DNA of 13,487 nucleotides from an uncultured Bacteroidota bacterium. GTDB taxonomy: Bacteria; Bacteroidota; Bacteroidia; Chitinophagales; Chitinophagaceae. This document shows, piece by piece, positions 7,092 to 13,487 of this stretch (positions are counted from its first letter, which is position 1; each line of letters starts with the position of its first letter). The notes beneath the pieces are model-generated. The model ran no database searches. It saw only the letters and a program-made list of their open reading frames with translations, and was not told the origin of the DNA. The stretch covers positions 1-13,487 of the forward strand of contig CAIRSV010000347.1 of assembly GCA_903881265.1 (NCBI GenBank), in the 5' to 3' direction. A program made the position numbers and the translations under genes.

Positions 7092-7766
7092 TTAGTGCTT
7101 TTTTAATTTGTCTTTGAATACTTTTTTGAACTTATCAAGTTTGGGTTGAATCACAAACTGACAATAACCTTGTGAAGCATTCTGATTAAAATAGTTTTGA
7201 TGATAGGCCTCTCCTTTGTAAAATATACTCAAAGGAGAAATTTCTGTAACGACAGGTTTATCATACGCCTTCTCATCATTCAAGCGTCGCTTGTAATTTT
7301 CGGCAATTTCCCGTTGCTCATCATTGTGATAAAAAATGACGGAACGGTATTGAGTTCCGATATCATTTCCTTGCCTATTGAGCTGTGTTGGATCGTGCGC
7401 TTGCCAAAAGGCAGCCAGCAATTCGTCGTAACTTATTACAGCTGGATCAAACGTTACTTGTATGACTTCGGCGTGTCCTGTGAGTCCGGTACAAACTTCA
7501 TTATAGCTTGGGTTTTTGGTTGACCCACCAGCATAACCTGAGCTAACTGTGCGTACACCTTCTAATTGCTGCAGCTGGGCTTCGGTGCACCAAAAGCATC
7601 CACCACCAACTGTGGCTGTATCGATTTTATTTTCCATTGAATTTTTAGTTGATTGCATATCGTTGAAGACGTTTCTGTTTTGAACTTTACCTTCTTTGGC
7701 TCCGCAACTCAACACGACTATTAGCATACTAACAACAGCCAAAAAATTATATTTCATATTGCTCAT
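7092..7766 (-). CDS. msrA: Peptide-methionine (S)-S-oxide reductase, lipoprotein form
   Basis: MsrA reduces the S-diastereomer of methionine sulfoxide in proteins, using a sulfenic-acid intermediate on an N-terminal catalytic Cys. Residues 54-60 read GGGCFWC, with catalytic Cys57 and a second Cys60. Other family segments are SSGYAGGSTKNPSYNEVC, TGHAEVIQVTFDP, GNDIGTQYRS and AYHQNYF. Cys202 in QGYCQF is a candidate resolving residue. The N-terminus has a lipobox (VLSC, with Cys21 the expected lipidated residue), so the enzyme should be membrane-anchored outside the cytoplasm. An in-frame ATG three codons in (7757) is an equally good start. It lies 14 bp downstream of msrB and 16 bp upstream of the barrel gene. 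An exported MsrA needs an envelope electron donor, and none is encoded here. Confidence 0.96.
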   Translation of the reverse strand: MSNMKYNFLAVVSMLIVVLSCGAKEGKVQNRNVFNDMQSTKNSMENKIDTATVGGGCFWCTEAQLQQLEGVRTVSSGYAGGSTKNPSYNEVCTGLTGHAEVIQVTFDPAVISYDELLAAFWQAHDPTQLNRQGNDIGTQYRSVIFYHNDEQREIAENYKRRLNDEKAYDKPVVTEISPLSIFYKGEAYHQNYFNQNASQGYCQFVIQPKLDKFKKVFKDKLKKH

Positions 7767-7780
7767 TTTTGTTCGAATCG

Positions 7781-8527
7781 TTATTTTTTTTCAAAATCAA
7801 TAATCACTGAATTGATACAATATCGCTTATAGGTGGGCGGAGGACCGTCATCAAAAATATGTCCGAGATGCGCATCACAGCGTCCACACATCACTTCGAC
7901 ACGATCCATACCATACGTTTTATCAGTCGCATATTTTACGCTCGTTGGTGATATAGGTTCGAAAAACGAAGGCCATCCACAGCTACTTTCAAATTTACCA
8001 TTGGACCTAAAAAGCGCATTGCCACAAGCCTTGCAACGATATAAACCCGCTTCAGTATGATTCCAATATTGCCCTGTAAAGGCGCGCTCAGTGGCTTTTT
8101 CACGTGCAACACTGTAGACCATTGGATCTAACACTTTTTCCCATTCTTCATCACGCACGTTCAAGGCGGTGGTATCTTCTTTAGAATAAAATGAATTTTT
8201 TTCTACTGACATAGTCGATTTTTTTTGTGAAAATGAACAATTGCTGAATAACAATGCAATACTTAATAGCAATAGCATATTTATCCGAGTTGCTTTGAGT
8301 TTCAATACATACCCATTGATTGTGTTGAAATTACTATTTAAGTAACATAGTAAGCTCAGTCCTAAGATCGCAGTTGATACAAAAAGTGTATGCAGTAAAC
8401 TTACACTCTTCATACGATTAAGCAGCATACACTGCTGAACGAAAAGTGACTTAAAAATAATGAGTTGAGATAAAAGTAAGAGTATACCTACGATGTATTT
8501 CCTTCCGCTAGTGTTCGTGCGATTCAT
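7781..8527 (-). CDS. msrB: Peptide-methionine (R)-S-oxide reductase with hydrophobic N-terminal extension
   Basis: MsrB reduces the R-diastereomer of methionine sulfoxide in proteins. In 248-residue numbering, the two zinc-binding CxxC pairs are Cys165/Cys168 (CKAC) and Cys214/Cys217 (CGRC), the catalytic Cys is 237 in RYCINS, and Cys183 in SSCGWPSFF is the likely resolving residue. The start is uncertain. Codons 1-83 form an open extension with hydrophobic segments at about 11-30 (YIVGILLLLSQLIIFKSLFV) and 43-63, whereas an ATG at codon 84 (8278) would give a 165-residue protein with an ordinary signal-like start (MLLLLSIALLFSNC). I kept the long form because the frame is open, hydrophobic and preceded by a possible promoter, but the 8278 start is close to equally likely. 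Either way the enzyme is expected outside the cytoplasm. It is the first gene of the msrB-msrA-barrel-yceI group. Confidence 0.93.
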   Translation of the reverse strand: MNRTNTSGRKYIVGILLLLSQLIIFKSLFVQQCMLLNRMKSVSLLHTLFVSTAILGLSLLCYLNSNFNTINGYVLKLKATRINMLLLLSIALLFSNCSFSQKKSTMSVEKNSFYSKEDTTALNVRDEEWEKVLDPMVYSVAREKATERAFTGQYWNHTEAGLYRCKACGNALFRSNGKFESSCGWPSFFEPISPTSVKYATDKTYGMDRVEVMCGRCDAHLGHIFDDGPPPTYKRYCINSVIIDFEKK

Positions 8528-8583
8528 TGTGATTACATTTTATACGTTCCATTCAGCCTAGTGTGTTTTTTGTTCAATGCCTT

Positions 8584-8591
8584 CAAAACTA
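8584..8591 (-). promoter_or_regulatory. Possible -7 element of msrB
   Basis: Read on the minus strand, TAGTTTTG matches the Bacteroidota TAnnTTTG element exactly. It would start transcription about 50 bases before the ATG at 8527, which suits the long form of MsrB. No clear TTTG lies at the expected -33 distance, so confidence is low. Confidence 0.3.
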
Positions 8592-8678
8592 TTTACGATG
8601 TCCGTTTTGAGTATCTCTTGAATAAAAATAAAGATAGTACATCTTCGCATTTATTATTTTTAAATTTTGTGCATACTA

Positions 8679-8709
8679 ATTGCCTTGCATAGTTTTTTTT
8701 CAAGGCAAT
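8679..8709. repeat. Perfect 9-bp inverted repeat with 13-base loop
   Basis: ATTGCCTTG (8679-8687) and CAAGGCAAT (8701-8709) are exact reverse complements. The plus-strand loop ends in eight T residues. Because the T-run is inside the loop rather than after the stem, this is not a standard intrinsic terminator on either strand. It could be an RNA hairpin in a read-through transcript from the LOG gene, or a protein-binding site. Confidence 0.4.
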
Positions 8710-8732
8710 AGGTTTCGTGTTTAATCTTAGAT

Positions 8733-8837
8733 ATGCCGCAATACTCGCCGTTGAAGGTATGCAATGCAATTAATTGGCCGGACAAGGAAACCGGGTATGC
8801 TATTGTATTCAAACCCGAGGTGCATGTCCAACTTTGA
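8733..8837 (+). other. 34-codon ORF or gene remnant
   Basis: An ATG at 8733 opens a 34-codon frame with a natural-looking reading, MPQYSPLKVCNAINW followed by TGYAIVFKPEVHVQL, and a TGA stop at 8835-8837. It has no signal peptide and no partner gene. Upstream the frame is closed by TAG at 8709. It could be a small protein, a remnant of a lost gene or chance; I would not count it as a gene without conservation. Confidence 0.15.
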
Positions 8838-8956
8838 GGAAGCCTACAACTACACTGCAAAACCTCCTACAGCAAGATTACAAGCATACTGTTTACCGTG
8901 TATCATACGTGGCTGCGTTATTTAGACATTTGAACACATCGCTGAGTTTGTGCGAT

Positions 8957-9685
8957 TTACGCTACTCCATTTTTTTCAAACAACCATTTCATCGGCCTGT
9001 ATTTCGTTTGATACTTTAATCCGAACCTTGTAATGCAATGTTTAATATGCGCAACGGTTTCTTCAATACTATCGGTCACTAACATTAGATCAAGATCTTC
9101 GGGAGAAATGGTGCCTTGCTTTTTCATATCATCGATGTATGCGATCAGATGTTTATGGAATGCTGTGTCAAAAATCACAATAGGGAAATTCTTAATTTTC
9201 TTATTTTGAATCAAGGTCAATGATTCAAATAATTCATCGAGCGTGCCAAATCCGCCTGGCATAACTATAAAGGCATAGGAGTATTTAATAAGCAAGGTCT
9301 TTCTAACAAAAAAATACTTGATGTTGACCCATTTATCAAGATAGGGATTAGGACTTTGTTCAAAAGGCAATTCAATATTACAACCCACACTGCGACCTTT
9401 CACGTCACGGGCTCCTCGGTTGGCTGCTTCCATAATACCAGGGCCACCACCAGTCATAATCGTGAATCCAAGTTTGGCTATTTCACGCCCTATCTGCCGT
9501 GCATTGATATAATGCGGGTTGTTTTCTTCGAATCGAGCCGAGCCAAAGACAGTCACACAAGGCCCTGCAAAGTGCAGCACTCGATATCCTTTAATAAAAT
9601 CAACCACAGTGCGAATGGTTACTTTAAAATCGTCCCACCGGCTCTGAGGCCCGTCGAGGAATTTAATTTCAGATTGTTCTGTCAT
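8957..9685 (-). CDS. LOG-family (TIGR00730-type) Rossmann-fold protein
   Basis: This 242-residue cytoplasmic protein belongs to the family that includes the LONELY GUY cytokinin-activating phosphoribohydrolases, often mislabelled lysine decarboxylase. Known members hydrolyse the N-glycosidic bond of nucleoside 5'-monophosphates. The signature GGGPGIMEAANRGA starts at residue 79, and PGGFGTLDELFE spans 143-154. FGSARF (48-52) marks the first nucleotide-binding strand, and R128 in FFVRKTLL is the conserved arginine. The N-terminal 35 or so residues and the C-terminal tail (KYRPMKWLFEKNG) go beyond the minimal core, as in the longer bacterial members. It lies 137 bp after the kinase gene on the same strand. 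I found no clear TAnnTTTG element before it; TAATTTCG lies between the ATG and 9720 but has no -33 partner. The physiological substrate is not readable from the sequence. Confidence 0.93.
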   Translation of the reverse strand: MTEQSEIKFLDGPQSRWDDFKVTIRTVVDFIKGYRVLHFAGPCVTVFGSARFEENNPHYINARQIGREIAKLGFTIMTGGGPGIMEAANRGARDVKGRSVGCNIELPFEQSPNPYLDKWVNIKYFFVRKTLLIKYSYAFIVMPGGFGTLDELFESLTLIQNKKIKNFPIVIFDTAFHKHLIAYIDDMKKQGTISPEDLDLMLVTDSIEETVAHIKHCITRFGLKYQTKYRPMKWLFEKNGVA

Positions 9686-9822
9686 ACGATAAATAAGACC
9701 GAAATTACGTGAAATTCTAAAAGGAATTTGAAAACATTACGCACAACAAGTAGCTGGATGCGCAAAAAAGATGACGTAATTTCATTATGGACATTTATTG
9801 CAATTTGCTTTTTGTATATTCT

Positions 9823-12699
9823 TTACGCACTAACATCAAACCCTGTCAAATCATCTTCTAAAAACTTAGGCAATACAAATATTGCTGCGACACCGAGACA
9901 CTCGCCGTTTGTTCCATACACATTTTCAATCCGAAATTCTATACTCGTATTAGTAACACTCTCAACAATTCGAATTTTATCTCGAACTAATTTTAAACCT
10001 TTCGAATGTGTATAATCCTTTTTCGTATCTGTTAAACCAATACCATTATCTCGAACAATCGCTGTGATGGTTTCAGACTGCATAGTAAATTCTATCACAA
10101 TATGACCATTGCGTTGATGTTTCACACCATGCTTGACTGCGTTTTCGACAATTGGCTGAAGCAATAACGAAGGAATATAAAAGCGATCTAGCTCTTGTTC
10201 ATCATAAAAAATCTGATACGACAATTTGCGCATCTTCTTCATGCGTTCAAGTTCAAGGATATTTGTTAGATAGGCAATTTCTTCAGGAAATTTATTCATC
10301 AGTCTGCCTGAATTATCGATGGTCTTTCGCAATACACTCGCAAAATTTGAAATGAATTCATTGGCTCGCTCATAACTTGCACTTGCGAACATCGATTGAA
10401 TCGCATTAAAAGAATTAAACATAAAATGCGGATTAATATTTGATTTCCATGCATCCAACTCAAGACGGATCATCTTGTTTTTTAATTCAGATTTTATTTG
10501 TTCACGTTTACGAATGAGTTGCGTCATAAAGCGATGAAATAGAAACAAAGCTATCAATGCTGCTAAGACACAAGCAAATTTAAACATCCATGTCTGCCAC
10601 CAATAAGGCACAACGATCACATGAAGTGTGGCCATGACGCTTTTCAATCCATTGACATCAACACTATAGGCTTCAAACGTATAAGTGCCTGTATTAAAAA
10701 GCTTGAATGACATGCTAGGCTCTGAGGTGGATTTAAAAACAGTATCCTGCTCTTTGATGCGATAGAAATAGGTAACATTTCCTTTCACGCCCAATGAAAT
10801 AGCGTTCAAAGTAAATGACAAGGGTTGGTCGGTATGAATGTTCACTGTATCGACAATATCCCAAGTCGTATCCTTATTACAAACGATTGGGTTGATGAAG
10901 AATGAAAATGACGTTCGATGTGTGAGCGAAGACACTGGAATGACCGACAATCCATTATCAGTTCCGGCATATAAGGTATCATGATCCAAGACCAAGTCAA
11001 GTACATTATTCGATGCAAGACCGTCTGACTCCATAATCCGACTTATCGCTTTTGTATGATAATTATAGCGGCAAATTCCATTATTGGTTGCTACAAATAA
11101 TTCATTCTTATAAGGCACTATTTTCGAACAGTTATTACTATTCAAACCGCGTTCAAGATTTAGATTCTCAATCACTTTATTTCCATTTATAAAAAAAATA
11201 CCTTTTTCAGTGGTGGCAATTACTAGCAGCGAATCAATCACTTTCATATCCATCATTCGACAATGCAAGGCTTGATCTAATGGGTATGGGATCAAACTAT
11301 CTTTTTCATAATAGAGTGTATTTTCAGAACCAAAAAGCGACTTGCCTTTGTATGTGCAATAGGAGTAGAAGCGATCTGATTTTATTAATTCTTTTACTTT
11401 TACAAACTTATTATTCACATAACTTACAGATATATTATTTAGAACAATTAATGAATCCCCTTTGAAAAATATATTTTTATCTGATTGATTAGATAATACT
11501 GTCTGAAGCCTACCTGTCTTAATATTATAAGTAAAAGTTCCCGCATCACTGCTTATAAAAAGGCAATAACCTTTAATTAAAATCTTCAAAATCCTTAAAC
11601 TTAGTAAATTATTTTTATTGATTTTAACTGATTTTATTACATTTCGATTCAATCTATCAATAACTGAAACCTCTCCATTATTATTCCCTATTATGATATA
11701 TTTTTCATTGACTAATACCGAATGAAAAGAATTTGACGTTTCATCATTATGTAATTTAAATATTTGAGAACTTTGAGAATTAAGCTTAAACAACCCATTG
11801 TAAAGTGTCGAAATCCATATGTTATTATATTTATCTTGAACGAAATTCGAAACAGAATAATTCTTCAAAAAACTACTAAAATTATTAAAGTTATTAATTT
11901 GATAGCAACTAATTCCATTGTTGCTCAGCTTCCAAATTTCTTTATCTGTTTTAAATAATGATAATACATGTGCGCTTGTGTAAAACTGAGTCTGCCACAA
12001 ATACCCATCCCCTTTTTTCAATACATTATTATCATCTGTATAATAATATAATGAGTCGTTCACAATAACGATGTCATTAATTTTCTTCCTATTAGCTTCA
12101 ACAGATAAAATATTTTTTTCTTGTTCATACTTATAAAAAAAACTGGTTGAGTCCGTAACAAAACTTATCCCGGACATTGACAAATTCACCTTAAAACAAT
12201 TTCCGAAAATAGAATCTACCTTCGACACTTTAACATCATTAGAAGGCGATATCTTATTAATTGAAAACGGAAAAGACAGAACCCAAATATTACCTAATTT
12301 ATCCTCGACAACCCTACTTATCCTATCAGGCACTACTATTTTAGAGAGGCTAGAATCATTGTCAGGATTATGTATTTTACCCTTATAATAATATGCAACT
12401 TGATTGCTCATTGAAATAATCCAAATCCTATTCTTACTATCACAATACAATTCAAATACATCATTACTTGGGAGTCCATTCTCGGTAGTAAATACCTCAA
12501 ATCCATTACCATTGTATTTACAAAGACCGGCATCTGTGCCTATCCAAAGAAATCCAAGCTTATCTTTACATGTAAAATATATTTTATTACTTGGCAGTCC
12601 TTCATTTTTACCATAATGACTATAAGTGAAATCCCATGACTGTGCATGCCCATGTAAGGATTCCAGTAGCATTAAAAATAAAAAATAAGCCCATTTCAT
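9823..12699 (-). CDS. LytS-type sensor histidine kinase with Reg_prop propeller and Y_Y_Y domain
   Basis: This 958-residue inner-membrane sensor phosphorylates a partner regulator in response to an extracytoplasmic signal. A signal peptide (MKWAYFLFLMLLESLHGHA, cut before Q) fixes the start; the frame extends 16 codons upstream into the methyltransferase gene without signal character. Residues about 20-600 hold beta-propeller (Reg_prop) repeats such as GLPSNDVFELYCDSKNRIW and GLASNNVLDLVL. A Y_Y_Y domain follows (about 610-695), then one membrane span (about 705-725) and a coiled linker. The catalytic region has phospho-acceptor His758 in NPHFMFNSFN (His_kinase family), Asn853 in the N-box LLLQPIVENAVKHG, Asp884 in DNGIGL, and a variant late glycine motif, HSKGLKLVRDK. 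No response regulator or polysaccharide-use gene is adjacent. The methyltransferase ends 16 bp upstream, so the two may share a transcript. The propeller is markedly more AT-rich than the kinase part. Confidence 0.94.
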   Translation of the reverse strand: MKWAYFLFLMLLESLHGHAQSWDFTYSHYGKNEGLPSNKIYFTCKDKLGFLWIGTDAGLCKYNGNGFEVFTTENGLPSNDVFELYCDSKNRIWIISMSNQVAYYYKGKIHNPDNDSSLSKIVVPDRISRVVEDKLGNIWVLSFPFSINKISPSNDVKVSKVDSIFGNCFKVNLSMSGISFVTDSTSFFYKYEQEKNILSVEANRKKINDIVIVNDSLYYYTDDNNVLKKGDGYLWQTQFYTSAHVLSLFKTDKEIWKLSNNGISCYQINNFNNFSSFLKNYSVSNFVQDKYNNIWISTLYNGLFKLNSQSSQIFKLHNDETSNSFHSVLVNEKYIIIGNNNGEVSVIDRLNRNVIKSVKINKNNLLSLRILKILIKGYCLFISSDAGTFTYNIKTGRLQTVLSNQSDKNIFFKGDSLIVLNNISVSYVNNKFVKVKELIKSDRFYSYCTYKGKSLFGSENTLYYEKDSLIPYPLDQALHCRMMDMKVIDSLLVIATTEKGIFFINGNKVIENLNLERGLNSNNCSKIVPYKNELFVATNNGICRYNYHTKAISRIMESDGLASNNVLDLVLDHDTLYAGTDNGLSVIPVSSLTHRTSFSFFINPIVCNKDTTWDIVDTVNIHTDQPLSFTLNAISLGVKGNVTYFYRIKEQDTVFKSTSEPSMSFKLFNTGTYTFEAYSVDVNGLKSVMATLHVIVVPYWWQTWMFKFACVLAALIALFLFHRFMTQLIRKREQIKSELKNKMIRLELDAWKSNINPHFMFNSFNAIQSMFASASYERANEFISNFASVLRKTIDNSGRLMNKFPEEIAYLTNILELERMKKMRKLSYQIFYDEQELDRFYIPSLLLQPIVENAVKHGVKHQRNGHIVIEFTMQSETITAIVRDNGIGLTDTKKDYTHSKGLKLVRDKIRIVESVTNTSIEFRIENVYGTNGECLGVAAIFVLPKFLEDDLTGFDVSA

Positions 12700-12715
12700 T
12701 TTATCACTTAACTGT

Positions 12716-13384
12716 TTATTTCGCGATAACAACTGTCCCCCAAACATCAGTTAACGGAGTGAATGGGATATTATTTCTATGGCAATATTCTCTAACGGCT
12801 TTCTTAGCACCTGAATAAGAATCATTGTTATAATCATGAACTAAGATATAGCCTCCTTTATTTAATCTAGGATAAAAATATTCTAGTCCATCAAGTATTG
12901 GTTTATACAAATCAGGATCAATTGAAACAAGGCAAAAGGTATCTTCGAGACCCTGCAATGAATCCGGAAAATACCCTTGCTTAATAATGCAATTCTCCTT
13001 ATGAGGCATTTTAGACATCACCTCACCTATCGAAGTGTTTGTAAAATCTTGCTCTCCTGAGCTAAATTCATTGCCTTTTTCAATAGCCACATCCTTCTCA
13101 TCAAATCCTTCAAAAGTGTCGAATAAATAAAACTTCCTATCCGGAAATGCCAAATTGATATATTTAGCAAACTCCCCTTTATAAACACCTAACTCAGCAA
13201 CATTACCCTTTACATTACCTTCATTAATTTCATTCACAATGAGTTCAAAATTACTGATCCGTATGTAATTCGTCAACTGAGGAATCTTGAATAGTCGCTT
13301 CCTATTCAAGCCCATTAAATTATAGTCCAGAACAACTTTATATTTCAAAATTGACAAAACCAGATTATATATTTTCTTAATCAT
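12716..13384 (-). CDS. TylF/MycF-like SAM-dependent methyltransferase
   Basis: This 222-residue protein is a class I, S-adenosylmethionine-dependent methyltransferase of the TylF/MycF type, a family of metal-dependent O-methyltransferases that often act on sugars of macrolides or surface glycans. Motif I is VAELGVYKGEFAKYI at about residues 62-76. YLFDTFEGF (86-94) is the second-strand acidic segment, VSIDPDLYKPILDGLEYFYP (153-172) carries the metal-site aspartates, and GGYILVHDY (177-185) completes the set. The family's usual IDVDLY reads IDPDLY here, so the aspartates are kept. It has no signal peptide and should be cytoplasmic. It ends 16 bp before the sensor kinase start. Its other neighbours lie outside the window, so a place in a glycan or natural-product cluster cannot be judged. 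The substrate is unknown. Confidence 0.9.
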   Translation of the reverse strand: MIKKIYNLVLSILKYKVVLDYNLMGLNRKRLFKIPQLTNYIRISNFELIVNEINEGNVKGNVAELGVYKGEFAKYINLAFPDRKFYLFDTFEGFDEKDVAIEKGNEFSSGEQDFTNTSIGEVMSKMPHKENCIIKQGYFPDSLQGLEDTFCLVSIDPDLYKPILDGLEYFYPRLNKGGYILVHDYNNDSYSGAKKAVREYCHRNNIPFTPLTDVWGTVVIAK

Positions 13385-13474
13385 TCTGTTTTAAATTATT
13401 TTTCTTTGGTATGCTACAACATGAATTCAAATTGGTCAATGGAAGTCGCAACATGTCAAATCTTCATTAAAAAT

Positions 13475-13482
13475 CAAATATA
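13475..13482 (-). promoter_or_regulatory. Possible -7 element upstream of the methyltransferase
   Basis: Read on the minus strand, TATATTTG matches TAnnTTTG exactly. Transcription would begin about 85 bases before the methyltransferase ATG. The -33 partner would lie beyond the window end, so it cannot be tested here. The rest of 13385-13487 is AT-rich, with nothing else I recognise. Confidence 0.35.
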
Positions 13483-13487
13483 AATAA

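Larger units (their letters stand above)
8528..8956. other. Spacer between the msr group and the LOG gene
   Basis: This 429-bp stretch holds no convincing gene. It contains a possible -7 element for msrB (8584-8591), a perfect 9-bp inverted repeat (8679-8709) and a 34-codon plus-strand ORF (8733-8837). A minus-strand frame of 66 codons (8660-8860) and a plus-strand frame running into the LOG gene (8774-9019) look like chance, since both are rich in Cys, His and Thr without any pattern. Confidence 0.6.

Noticed and set aside
7769..7780. GTTCGAATC near the msrA-msrB junction, resembling a tRNA T-loop
   Set aside because: The gap is only 14 bp and both flanks are coding; no acceptor, D or anticodon arms can be formed.
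9728..10015. A 95-codon plus-strand frame with a TTG start and a hydrophobic stretch (LWTFIAICFLYILYAL)
   Set aside because: Two thirds of it lie antisense to the well-supported kinase C-terminus, and it has no ATG at its 5' end, no family signature and no neighbour on its strand.
12700..12747. In-frame 16-codon upstream extension of the sensor kinase
   Set aside because: It overlaps the end of the methyltransferase gene and would displace a clear signal peptide from the N-terminus.

Overview
The window looks like a chromosomal segment of a Bacteroidota bacterium (probably Chitinophagales, Sphingobacteriales or a relative). The reasons are a surface protein with SprB-type repeats and a gliding-motility-associated (CHU_C, type IX secretion type B) C-terminal domain, a Reg_prop/Y_Y_Y sensor kinase of the LytS type, Bacteroidota-style promoter elements (TTTG and TAnnTTTG), no obvious Shine-Dalgarno sequences, and moderate-to-low GC. 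I see no rRNA, tRNA, CRISPR array, insertion sequence or phage gene.

Layout. Positions 1-667 hold no convincing gene. pyrE (668-1297, minus) is divergent from a Nudix hydrolase (1335-1961, plus) across a 37-bp gap that contains a very good Bacteroidota promoter for pyrE and a perfect 10-bp palindrome. Next on the plus strand are a conserved-looking protein of unknown function (2112-2480), a second Nudix hydrolase (2500-2940) and a large secreted repeat protein (3025-5661). Converging on it is a tight minus-strand group transcribed in the order msrB, msrA, an outer-membrane barrel-like protein, yceI (8527 down to 5757), with gaps of 14, 16 and 5 bp. A 429-bp stretch with no convincing gene (8528-8956) holds one perfect 9-bp inverted repeat and a 34-codon ORF. 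Then, all on the minus strand, come a LOG-family Rossmann protein (8957-9685), a 958-residue sensor histidine kinase (9823-12699) and a TylF/MycF-like methyltransferase (12716-13384). The methyltransferase is 16 bp upstream of the kinase and probably co-transcribed with it.

How the genes fit together. pyrE and the two Nudix enzymes are housekeeping nucleotide-metabolism or sanitation genes. The msr-barrel-yceI group reads as an envelope module for repairing oxidised methionine: every member carries an export signal or hydrophobic N-terminus. The kinase has no LytTR response regulator beside it here, so its partner must be elsewhere. Most of the window is ordinary chromosomal content and I found no clear new defence or mobile system. 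The best leads are the near-leaderless pyrE promoter, the envelope Msr operon with an unusual hydrophobic extension on MsrB, the uncharacterised protein paired with a Nudix enzyme, and the orphan kinase whose sensor region is much more AT-rich than its catalytic region.
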